A DNA stretch of 10,128 bases from Chryseobacterium gleum (GCA_943326315.2 CALPSU020000064.1:1-10128); one strand, 5' to 3'; counted from the stretch's first letter, positions 1-5,428 are shown. The notes: generated from the letters alone by a model not told the origin. Numbers and translations: made by a program.

Positions 1-186
1 AAAGGAATTGTAAAATTTTTCAATGACTCAAAAGGATTTGGATTTATTAAAGATGCAGAATCAAACCAAGAGTACTTCGTACACATTTCAGGTTTAGTTG
101 ATGAAATCAGAGAAAATGACGAAGTTACTTACGAACTTCAAGAAGGTAAAAAAGGATTAAATGCAGTAAACGTTAAACAAGCATAA
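1..186 (+). CDS. Cold-shock protein (CspA family), 5' end cut off by window
   Basis: The reading frame is open from base 1 to a TAA at 184-186 and gives 61 residues, so only the start codon and one or two residues of a typical 63-70 residue cold-shock protein are missing. The single OB-fold cold-shock domain is nearly complete: RNP1 is KGFGFI (visible residues 11-16), RNP2 is in FVHIS (26-30), and the C-terminal GKKGLNAVNV strand is standard. Proteins of this family bind single-stranded RNA or DNA in the cytoplasm, melt secondary structure and help translation in the cold or during growth changes. A strong terminator follows 30 bp downstream, so the gene ends its transcript here and is not joined to the next gene. 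The promoter and any temperature-sensing 5' leader lie outside the window. Family assignment is firm; which csp paralogue it is cannot be told. Confidence 0.95.
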   Translation, partial: KGIVKFFNDSKGFGFIKDAESNQEYFVHISGLVDEIRENDEVTYELQEGKKGLNAVNVKQA

Positions 187-215
187 GCTTTTCACGATAC
201 ATTATTTAGGAATTT

Positions 216-248
216 AAAGTCTTGCAAAATTTGCAAGACTTTTTTTTT
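216..248 (+). terminator. Strong intrinsic terminator of the cold-shock gene
   Basis: Bases 216-242 form a perfect inverted repeat with 13-nt arms (AAAGTCTTGCAAA and its complement) around a single central A. As RNA this gives a stem of about 10 bp with a small A/U loop. A run of nine T's (240-248) follows directly. It lies 30 bp after the cold-shock stop codon and has the classic Rho-independent layout. Confidence 0.92.
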
Positions 249-252
249 GCCT

Positions 253-271
253 GGCTTCGATAAACTCAGCC
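253..271. repeat. Remnant of a flavobacterial intergenic repeat (GGCT...AGCC)
   Basis: GGCTTCGATAAACTCAGCC begins and ends with complementary GGCT/AGCC. It resembles, from memory, the short TTCGACAAGCTCAG-type inverted repeats scattered through Flavobacterium-like genomes. It is much more GC-rich than the DNA around it. The function is unknown; with several apparent substitutions it looks like a worn copy. Confidence 0.4.
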
Positions 272-322
272 TGCAAAAAAAAACAACAAACTCAAGCTCA
301 ATATCAATCTAAGTACATAACA

Positions 323-353
323 TTCGACGACTGAGGCACTCGAAGTCGAAGTC
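323..353. repeat. Second GC-rich repeat remnant, TTCGAC/GTCGAA inverted repeat
   Basis: TTCGAC (323-328) is matched by GTCGAA (345-350), with ACTGAGGCACTCGAAG between them and a short tandem TCGAAG unit. The CTGAG and TCGAAGTC words are those of the common flavobacterial intergenic repeat, in the opposite orientation to the copy at 253-271. The two copies together may be the ends of a decayed repeat element. It ends just upstream of the predicted promoter at 358-388. Confidence 0.4.
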
Positions 354-357
354 AAGG

Positions 358-388
358 TTTCATTTTTAACAAAGTATAATTACCTTTG
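358..388 (+). promoter_or_regulatory. Bacteroidota-type promoter for the pentapeptide-repeat gene
   Basis: TTTC (358-361), 19 bp, then TACCTTTG (381-388) matches the phylum's -33/-7 consensus TTTG-N19-20-TAnnTTTG with one mismatch in the -33 box. The -7 box ends four bases before the ATG at 393-395. The transcript is therefore expected to begin at or within a few bases of the start codon, giving an essentially leaderless mRNA. Confidence 0.65.
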
Positions 389-392
389 TATA

Positions 393-716
393 ATGTCAGA
401 TTCATTACATAAAGAAAAAACGTTTAATTCGAAAAGCTTTTCAGAAAAGAAAATAACAGGAAAAGAATTTGATCGGTGTTCATTTACTAACTGTGACTTT
501 TCATCTTGTTCAATAATTCAAACAGATTTTATTGATTGCTTATTTGATAATTGTAATTTTTCAATGGCACAATTAAATAATTCTGGATTGAAAAATTGCG
601 ATTTCATCAATTCAAAAATGGTAGGCGTTGATTTTAGCGTTTGTAATGATTTTTTATTCTCAGTAAATTTTAAAAATTGTCAATTAGATTATTCAACTTT
701 TTTTCAAAAAAAATGA
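393..716 (+). CDS. Pentapeptide-repeat protein, N-terminal part (frame broken at 713)
   Basis: This encodes 107 residues, ending at TGA 714-716. Large hydrophobic residues recur every five positions from F11 to M76 and F81 (about 15 pentads such as FTNCD, FSSCS, FDNCN). After a two-residue interruption (a likely loop) they continue at 88, 93, 98 and 103. This is the right-handed four-sided beta-helix of pentapeptide-repeat proteins. The stop falls in mid-helix, directly after a run of eight A's. The missing half lies one frame away at 713-964, and the pentad register continues exactly (F103, M108, F113) if one extra base is read. The repaired gene would encode 190 residues, about the size I recall for cytoplasmic Qnr-like proteins of Bacteroidota. 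Relatives such as Qnr and MfpA bind DNA gyrase, but that function is only an inference here. The start is set by the promoter just upstream. Alone, this half would lack the cap and probably the dimer interface. Confidence 0.8.
   Translation: MSDSLHKEKTFNSKSFSEKKITGKEFDRCSFTNCDFSSCSIIQTDFIDCLFDNCNFSMAQLNNSGLKNCDFINSKMVGVDFSVCNDFLFSVNFKNCQLDYSTFFQKK
706..716 (+). other. A8 homopolymer: frameshift, slippage or re-initiation site
   Basis: A run of eight A's (706-713) is followed by TGA (714-716), then seven more A's (716-722). In the upstream frame it reads A AAA AAA TGA, which is the -1 slippery heptamer form X XXY YYZ with a stop directly behind it. The same place holds an ATGA overlap: ATG 713-715 opens the downstream frame while TGA 714-716 closes the upstream one. 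Polymerase slippage adding one A, ribosomal -1 shifting, coupled re-initiation, a true deletion, or a homopolymer sequencing error would all fit. Confidence 0.7.
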
Positions 717-964
717 AAAAAACGCATTTTATTGAATGCTCTTTAAAAGATGTAGATTTTTCTGAAGTTGAATTATCAGAATCTATTTTCTCTACTTGTG
801 ATTTAATGAATGCTATTTTTGAAAACACCTCTTTAATAAAAGCAGATTTAAGAACAGCACTCCACTACTCTATCGATCCAGAGAAAAACAAATTAAAAAA
901 GGCTAAATTTTCTTATCCTGGAATACTAGGATTACTAGAAAAGTATGATTTAATTATCAATTGA
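713..964 (+). CDS. Pentapeptide-repeat protein, C-terminal part (downstream frame)
   Basis: Counted from the ATG that overlaps the upstream stop, this gives 83 residues. Pentads continue for about ten turns' worth of residues (HFIEC, SLKDV, DFSEV, IFSTC, DLMNA, IFENT, SLIKA). They are followed by a non-repeat tail YSIDPEKNKLKKAKF and a final short helix GILGLLEKYDLII. The tail resembles the C-terminal dimerisation helix of Qnr/MfpA proteins (LLExLGIxVIG), which supports kinship with that group but does not prove gyrase binding. The frame is open back to about 677, but the bases there duplicate coding sequence of the upstream half, so a separate start before 713 is unlikely. It has no promoter of its own and would depend on frameshifting or re-initiation at the A8 run. 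It ends 4 bp from the convergent lipoprotein gene. Confidence 0.72.
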   Translation: MKKTHFIECSLKDVDFSEVELSESIFSTCDLMNAIFENTSLIKADLRTALHYSIDPEKNKLKKAKFSYPGILGLLEKYDLIIN

Positions 965-969
965 TAATT
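952..969. repeat. Perfect 18-bp palindrome across the convergent stop codons
   Basis: AATTATCAATTGATAATT is a perfect palindrome. It contains the TGA of the pentapeptide gene (962-964) and reaches the first base of the opposing gene's stop (TAA, 971-969). It is AT-rich with no T-run after it, so it would be a weak terminator, but it is the only structure available between two genes 4 bp apart. Confidence 0.5.
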
Positions 970-2135
970 TACTCTTCCTCTTCAAATTCAAAAGGATAAT
1001 TTCCAAAATGAGGCGTCATTTTCTTTATTTGATACACACTTCTATCGTAAGAATTCGATAAGGCAATAATACAAATAGTATCTCCTCTTAATGTTGCATA
1101 ACAGCCCGTATTTCCATGCCACCAACCAGTATGAAAGAAATATGGTTTTTTATTTTCTAATTCGACCATTCTTATTCCAAGTCCATAATTCCGAGTACCT
1201 GAATGCTCATAACTATAACCCTTGAACATTTCTTTTCTCATCGCTTTACTTAAAAAATTTGTTGAGTAAGTGCCTTTATCCATTTTAAATAAATCACGAG
1301 CAGTACTATACATATTCTTGTCTCCATATACATAATCAAGATAATCAAAAGCTTGACGAACCATCCCAGAATTATAAGATTGAGAAATACTATCTATATT
1401 TTTTGTTTTATCTAAAATAAAACTATTAGTCATATTCAATGGATTAAAAATGAGCTCATTCATTGCTTTTGGGAATCTCATTTTTGTTACTTTTTCAACA
1501 ATCAACGCTAACAGAGCATAATTAGTATTGCAATAAGCGAAATGATTATTAGGTTCAAAATTTAATGGGAATTTATACTTTTTCAATAACAATAAGATAT
1601 CCTGATTACTTAAGTTTTTGCTCATCGGCCAACTTTCATAGGTGAAATACCCATAATATGGAATTCCGCTTCTATGGTTTAACAACATTCTTACGGAAAT
1701 TCCTTCATATGGAATTTCTGGTAAAAAATTTCGAATATCTTCATCAAGCATTAGCTTCTTTTGATCTACTAATCTCAATACAGCCAAACAAGTTGCAACT
1801 TTACTAATAGATGCTAAATGTAAAGGTGTTGAGGATGAAATCTTTCTTTTTGATTCATAAATGGAGTATCCATTTGACTTTTCAAAAATTATTTTGCCAT
1901 TTTTCGCTACTAAAAACATTCCGTTAAATCTCTCTCCTCCCAAATAATCATTGTAAAAATCGATTGATACATCTTTCGTTTTTTTTATATAAGATTTGGA
2001 AACAGGAGAAAAATTAACATTATAATTTATGTGCTTACTTTTACTTTTCTTGAAATAAAAATTATTAGAATCGCAACCAATTACAATACTTAAAAATAGT
2101 ATTAAAAAACCAGGAATTATTTTATTGATCACCAT
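969..2135 (-). CDS. Serine beta-lactamase-family lipoprotein (class C / esterase-like hydrolase)
   Basis: 388 residues. Residues 1-20 are a lipoprotein signal peptide with lipobox VIGC, so Cys21 should be lipidated and the mature enzyme held on a membrane facing the periplasm or cell surface. The catalytic motifs of the serine penicillin-binding/class C beta-lactamase fold are all present: S109-I-S-K112 (nucleophile and general base), Y201-C-N203 and H335-T-G337. The length fits a single catalytic domain. Relatives include D-aminopeptidases, esterases and peptidoglycan peptidases, and sequence alone does not tell the substrate; true antibiotic resistance is not implied. The acidic tail FEFEEEE is unusual. 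The chosen ATG opens the signal peptide directly and has a -7 box eight bases upstream. The gene is convergent with the pentapeptide gene and separated from the HEAT-like gene by 140 bp in which I see nothing but its own promoter box. Confidence 0.88.
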   Translation of the reverse strand: MVINKIIPGFLILFLSIVIGCDSNNFYFKKSKSKHINYNVNFSPVSKSYIKKTKDVSIDFYNDYLGGERFNGMFLVAKNGKIIFEKSNGYSIYESKRKISSSTPLHLASISKVATCLAVLRLVDQKKLMLDEDIRNFLPEIPYEGISVRMLLNHRSGIPYYGYFTYESWPMSKNLSNQDILLLLKKYKFPLNFEPNNHFAYCNTNYALLALIVEKVTKMRFPKAMNELIFNPLNMTNSFILDKTKNIDSISQSYNSGMVRQAFDYLDYVYGDKNMYSTARDLFKMDKGTYSTNFLSKAMRKEMFKGYSYEHSGTRNYGLGIRMVELENKKPYFFHTGWWHGNTGCYATLRGDTICIIALSNSYDRSVYQIKKMTPHFGNYPFEFEEEE

Positions 2136-2142
2136 AGAACAT

Positions 2143-2150
2143 CAAAGATA
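2143..2150 (-). promoter_or_regulatory. -7 box of the lipoprotein hydrolase gene
   Basis: On the minus strand TATCTTTG matches TAnnTTTG exactly and ends seven bases before the ATG. I find no good TTTG at the expected 19-20 bp upstream, so the promoter is half supported. If used, the leader would be only about two to four bases. Confidence 0.45.
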
Positions 2151-2275
2151 AATAAGAATTCTTTGGTATTCTGTAATTTAGAGTCCCAATAAATATTGAT
2201 TTTTCAACAATTTATTTTTTATCCTACAAAAAATATAAATTAACATTTTCTATAAAAGAATCTAAGTTAATTTCT

Positions 2276-2800
2276 TTAATTTATTTTTTTCGTATTCTTT
2301 AAAAAACTCCTCACAGCAAACTTATAAGCCGGACTTCTTTCAGTATAATACGTTTCAATTATAGAAACTATTTCTGTTTTTATCTCTGGATATTTATTTA
2401 CCATATTAAGTAGATTGGACATGCTATAAACATGTAGAGCTACTTTATTATTACTATTTTGAATAAAATTAATATATCTATCAATTAATTCTGATTCTTT
2501 ATAATTTGAGATTGGTATAAACTGTAAAACGTTTACGCAATTTCTTAAAACAGTTTGATTATTGTTTTCATTAAAAATAATTTCTATGAATTGCTTTTCA
2601 AAATCATAAAGAATTTCTTTTTTAGCTTTTACAATATGTGTTAATAACCAAGAACTATATTCTGCTATTGGATACTTTTCTTTTCTAACAATTACATCAA
2701 CCAATTCATTAATTAATTTAGGATTTTGTAAATAAAAATTAGTCCATCGTTTAAAATCTCTTGTTTGATTAAACTCCTGTATTATTTCTATTGCTGTCAT
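2276..2800 (-). CDS. Hypothetical HEAT-like helical protein
   Basis: 174 residues, no signal peptide or membrane segment, so cytoplasmic. I do not recognise a named family. The sequence looks almost all-helical in pairs, for example residues 18-38 (KRWTNFYLQNPKLINELVDVI), 45-60, 64-77, 83-95, and 120-150 (VALHVYSMSNLLNMVNKYPEI onward). A last helix, SPAYKFAVRSFLK (156-168), follows. That pattern, with short Asn-rich turns and PE/PxI motifs between helices, suggests a small HEAT-type solenoid that would bind another protein. No catalytic residues stand out. The ATG lies ten bases after the T-run of the sucD terminator, so the gene is expressed either by readthrough from sucD or from the weak promoter at 2849-2878. 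Coding capacity and codon use look like its neighbours, so I judge it a real gene. Confidence 0.72.
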   Translation of the reverse strand: MTAIEIIQEFNQTRDFKRWTNFYLQNPKLINELVDVIVRKEKYPIAEYSSWLLTHIVKAKKEILYDFEKQFIEIIFNENNNQTVLRNCVNVLQFIPISNYKESELIDRYINFIQNSNNKVALHVYSMSNLLNMVNKYPEIKTEIVSIIETYYTERSPAYKFAVRSFLKNTKKIN

Positions 2801-2809
2801 TGTTTAAAT

Positions 2810-2840
2810 AAAAAAAAGCGCAATCTTTTCAGATTACGCT
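2810..2840 (-). terminator. Intrinsic terminator after sucD
   Basis: On the minus strand the arms AGCGTAATCT (2840-2831) and AGATTGCGCT (2826-2817) pair over ten positions with one G-U pair, around a GAAA tetraloop. A run of T's (2816-2811) follows. It starts about 30 bases after the sucD stop codon and ends ten bases before the next gene's ATG. Confidence 0.88.
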
Positions 2841-2848
2841 CAATTTTT

Positions 2849-2878
2849 CAAATATATAATATTGATTATATTAAGCAA
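2849..2878 (-). promoter_or_regulatory. Possible promoter for the HEAT-like gene, upstream of the sucD terminator
   Basis: On the minus strand TTG (2878-2876), 19 bp, TATATTTG (2856-2849) fits the Bacteroidota consensus. Transcription would start near 2844, so the sucD terminator hairpin would form the 5' leader of this transcript. The AT-richness of the region makes a chance match possible. Confidence 0.35.
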
Positions 2879-3749
2879 CAACAGCCATTACTTCAGCCAT
2901 TTTTGCTCCAATATGAGCTGGAGAATCAACCACGTGAATTCCACACTCTCTCATAATACGTTTTTTAGCTTCAGCTGTATCATCATCTCCACCAACAATA
3001 GCGCCAGCGTGCCCCATTGTACGACCTTTAGGAGCAGTTTCTCCAGCAATAAATCCAACAACAGGCTTAGTACCGTGTTCCTTTATCCAACGAGCAGCAT
3101 TAGCTTCAAGGTTACCACCGATTTCACCAATCATTATAATCCCTTCTGTTTCAGGGTCATTCATTAATAACTGAACAGCTTCTAAAGTTGTAGTTCCAAT
3201 AATTGGGTCTCCACCAATTCCAATAGCTGTAGTAATACCTAATCCAGCTTTCGCTAATTGATCTGCAGCTTCGTAAGTTAAAGTTCCTGATTTAGAAACT
3301 AAACCAATTTTACCTTTTTTGAAAACAAAACCCGGCATAATACCAACTTTCGCCTCACCTGGTGTAATAACTCCTGGACAATTTGGACCAATTAATCTAG
3401 CATCGAATCCTTTCAAATATTCTTTAGCTTTAACCATATCTGCTACAGGAATTCCTTCCGTAATACAAATAATAACTTTGATTCCAGCACTTGCAGCTTC
3501 CATAATTGCATCTGCTGCGAAAGCAGGTGGCACAAAAATTATTGAAACATTAGCTCCAGCTTTTTCAACAGCATCAGCAACAGTATTAAAAACAGGACGA
3601 TCTAAGTGAGAAGTTCCTCCTTTACCTGGAGTTACACCACCTACTAAGTTTGTTCCGTATTCAATCATTTGACCAGCGTGAAAAGTTCCTTCACTTCCAG
3701 TAAACCCTTGAACAATAACTTTTGAATCTTTATTTACAAGTACACTCAT
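2871..3749 (-). CDS. sucD: Succinyl-CoA ligase (ADP-forming) subunit alpha
   Basis: 292 residues, the normal length for the alpha subunit. With the beta subunit SucC it interconverts succinyl-CoA and succinate with substrate-level ATP (or GTP) formation, the energy-yielding step of the TCA cycle in the cytoplasm. The N-terminal CoA-binding domain shows GFTGSEG (15-21) and the TPGKGG segment (40-45). GPNCPG (121-126) and SKSGTLTYE (152-160) start the ligase domain, and TMGHAGAIVGG (244-254) carries the phosphorylated histidine H247. All key residues are intact. sucC is not next to it, unlike the sucCD pair of E. coli. The gene appears to be its own unit, with a close-to-consensus promoter 96 bp after porQ and a terminator behind. 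Its codons are noticeably richer in G and C than those of its neighbours, as expected for a highly expressed gene. Confidence 0.98.
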   Translation of the reverse strand: MSVLVNKDSKVIVQGFTGSEGTFHAGQMIEYGTNLVGGVTPGKGGTSHLDRPVFNTVADAVEKAGANVSIIFVPPAFAADAIMEAASAGIKVIICITEGIPVADMVKAKEYLKGFDARLIGPNCPGVITPGEAKVGIMPGFVFKKGKIGLVSKSGTLTYEAADQLAKAGLGITTAIGIGGDPIIGTTTLEAVQLLMNDPETEGIIMIGEIGGNLEANAARWIKEHGTKPVVGFIAGETAPKGRTMGHAGAIVGGDDDTAEAKKRIMRECGIHVVDSPAHIGAKMAEVMAVVA

Positions 3750-3764
3750 TTTTGACAGTTTAGT

Positions 3765-3780
3765 CCCGAAAAAAATCGGG
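3765..3780 (-). repeat. CCCGA/TCGGG hairpin in the sucD leader
   Basis: CCCGA and TCGGG are separated by six bases (U's in the sucD transcript, A's on the plus strand). The hairpin lies in the predicted 40-base leader of sucD and ends 15 bases before the ATG. Without a T-run behind it, it is not a terminator in the sucD direction. Similar CCCGA-loop-TCGGG hairpins are, from memory, common between genes in Flavobacterium-like genomes. It could act as an RNA-stability or processing element. Confidence 0.55.
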
Positions 3781-3795
3781 GATAATTATTCATCG

Positions 3796-3826
3796 CAAAG
3801 GTAGTTTATTGAAACGGTATAGGCAA
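3796..3826 (-). promoter_or_regulatory. sucD promoter
   Basis: On the minus strand TTG (3826-3824), 20 bp, TACCTTTGC (box at 3803-3796) is a nearly ideal Bacteroidota -33/-7 pair, the best in the window. Transcription should start near 3791 and give a leader of about 42 bases. It sits between porQ and sucD and separates the TCA gene from the operon upstream. Confidence 0.72.
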
Positions 3827-3845
3827 CAATTCTATTAGAAAAAAA

Positions 3846-4880
3846 TCACTTTTTCCAGTTCCCTAAATTTGTAGTTAATGTTAGCATATTATTATACCCT
3901 GCAGATGAAAATATTGAAATACCATAATCTATAGTAATTCTTTTAAAATACATACCTAATCCAAATGAAAATCCTGCCATTCCAGGTCTTTGTTCTAATT
4001 TCATATCCTGTCTTTTATGAAAATCAAATGCAGTTCTTAAATGAATACTTTTAGACAATAAAATCTCGCACTGAAAAATAAAATGATGCCCAAGACGCTC
4101 CGCAAATCCTGTATTTTTTACCGCCGTAGTATCGCCAGTTAAAGAATTTATTGATGGTTTTAAATTTGGATCAGTATATGTTATATTCCATTTATTTAAA
4201 TGATGAGCAACAATAGAAAAACGAAAAGGTGCATGTTTTAATTTATGAGAAATTCCTATTTGAAAATTAACAGGTAAAGGTTCTTTATTTTTCGAAGTGA
4301 AATTATTCAATTGCATTCCAGCATTTTTAGCCATAGCGGTAATCAATAAATTAGACTTCTCGAGCGTATATGTTCCTGCTAAATCGAATGAAACACCAAA
4401 TGCATTGTACGTTTCTAATTGAGAATATATCATATTTACATTTCCACCAATTGAAATCTGAGGGTTTATTTGTTTCCCAATTCCTGCTCCAAATATATAT
4501 TCAGATGGCGTAAAAGTACCAATAGAATTACCAGCAATATCCGTTCTATTCATCTTTCCATAATCTATATACCTTAAATGTCCTGAAATTGTTCCGATTG
4601 AATCAAAATGTTTTGCATACGTTAACATGCCATAATTAATACCACCTGCTAACAATGCCTGACTCAATCCGCCAGTGTTATTCATTTTTTTATTTAGCAA
4701 GGATGGGTTGCTAACTCCTAAATTCACATCTTGATCTTTAACAGTTATGAAATTTGTTCCTAAAGCATTTGATCGAGCATTAAAACCTAAATCTAGGATA
4801 GAAAAAGATGTTTGTCCACCTGTTTGAGCGAAGATATGGAGTGACAAACAAATAAATAATATTCCTAATATTTTTTTCAT
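3846..4880 (-). CDS. porQ: Type IX secretion system protein PorQ
   Basis: 344 residues. Signal peptide 1-18 ends HIFA|Q, the usual Ala-Gln cleavage site in Flavobacteria. The mature start GGQTSFSILDLGFNARSNALG, then DVNLGVSNPSLL and the body of alternating beta strands match PorQ as I know it: an outer-membrane beta-barrel of the PorV-like fold, found only with the type IX system. Further matching blocks are YIDYGKMN, the GTFTPSEYIFGAGIGK segment, LNKWNITYTDP and the MAGFSFGLGMYFKRITIDYG segment near the C terminus. PorQ works with PorU, PorV and PorZ on the cell surface in processing and attaching secreted proteins to A-type lipopolysaccharide. Other por/gld/spr genes are not in the window. 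It lies 41 bp after the phosphoesterase gene with no convincing promoter of its own, so it is probably the last gene of the VWA-phosphoesterase-porQ operon. An A/T stem at the stop codon followed by seven T's may weakly end the transcript. Confidence 0.87.
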   Translation of the reverse strand: MKKILGILFICLSLHIFAQTGGQTSFSILDLGFNARSNALGTNFITVKDQDVNLGVSNPSLLNKKMNNTGGLSQALLAGGINYGMLTYAKHFDSIGTISGHLRYIDYGKMNRTDIAGNSIGTFTPSEYIFGAGIGKQINPQISIGGNVNMIYSQLETYNAFGVSFDLAGTYTLEKSNLLITAMAKNAGMQLNNFTSKNKEPLPVNFQIGISHKLKHAPFRFSIVAHHLNKWNITYTDPNLKPSINSLTGDTTAVKNTGFAERLGHHFIFQCEILLSKSIHLRTAFDFHKRQDMKLEQRPGMAGFSFGLGMYFKRITIDYGISIFSSAGYNNMLTLTTNLGNWKK

Positions 4881-4921
4881 AATTGAAATTTATAACGCAA
4901 AGAAAAGATAATTATTATTAA

Positions 4922-5419
4922 TCAAATTCTTTTCCCAATTTCTACGACCTCTAAATCATGAATTTTATCTCCTGTGATTGTAAAGCGTAAAAGTGTTTTA
5001 ACAGAATGAAATCCTTTATTTCCACATGCTCCTGGATTCATACAAAGCATATTAAATTTTGGATCCATCTTTACTAAAAGTATATGAGAATGTCCACAAA
5101 TAAAAAGCTTAGGAGATTTCTTCTGAATTTCAGATAAAGCTGGTTTTGAATAATTACCAGGTCTGCCTCCGATATGTGTAATTAAAACTTCAACATCTTC
5201 ACAAAAAAATCTTTCAAATTCAGGAAATTCCTTTCGAATATGATAATCATCTATGTTTCCGTATACTCCTCGAATTGGTTTAAATTTTCTTAATTCATCT
5301 ATAACCTCCAAAGAACCAACATCTCCTGCATGCCAAATCTCATCAACATCTGCAAAATAATTATATATTTTAGGATCTAAAAAACTATGCGTATCCGACA
5401 TTAAACCAATCCTCTTCAT
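4922..5419 (-). CDS. YfcE/MJ0936-family metallophosphoesterase
   Basis: 165 residues, the usual size of these small single-domain cytoplasmic phosphodiesterases. All metal-binding motifs of the calcineurin-like fold are there: D9-x-H11 (SDTH), D33 (HAGDVG), N55 (YGNID), H82 (THIGG), and H110-x-H112 (CGHSH). Two Mn2+ or similar ions are expected to be bound. Relatives hydrolyse bis-pNPP and some cyclic or nucleotide phosphodiesters in vitro, but the natural substrate is unsettled, so no gene symbol is given. It starts nine bases after the stop of the VWA gene, which indicates one transcript, and porQ follows. I know of no functional link to type IX secretion; the pairing may be only genomic habit in Flavobacteria. 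Confidence 0.92.
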   Translation of the reverse strand: MKRIGLMSDTHSFLDPKIYNYFADVDEIWHAGDVGSLEVIDELRKFKPIRGVYGNIDDYHIRKEFPEFERFFCEDVEVLITHIGGRPGNYSKPALSEIQKKSPKLFICGHSHILLVKMDPKFNMLCMNPGACGNKGFHSVKTLLRFTITGDKIHDLEVVEIGKRI

Positions 5420-5428
5420 ATTGAATAA

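Noticed and set aside
677..712. Upstream extension of the second pentapeptide frame to 677
   Set aside because: Bases 677-712 code in the first frame for pentads in perfect register, so the other frame there is non-coding; the meaningful part begins at 713.
969..2135. Antibiotic-resistance beta-lactamase
   Set aside because: The fold motifs are shared by many esterases and peptidases, and the lipoprotein anchor, acidic tail and lack of mobile context give no support for a resistance role.
2765..2956. Plus-strand frame across the sucD terminator
   Set aside because: It overlaps the start of the HEAT-like gene, the terminator and the sucD end on the other strand; low-complexity sequence with no start signal.
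2862..3167. Open frame on the plus strand opposite the end of sucD
   Set aside because: It lies entirely antisense to well-conserved sucD, the protein is Ser/Thr/Phe-rich as expected from reading sucD backwards, and there is no promoter for it.
3319..3609. Open frame on the plus strand within sucD
   Set aside because: Antisense shadow of the conserved CoA-binding region; composition follows the sucD codons and no independent signal is present.
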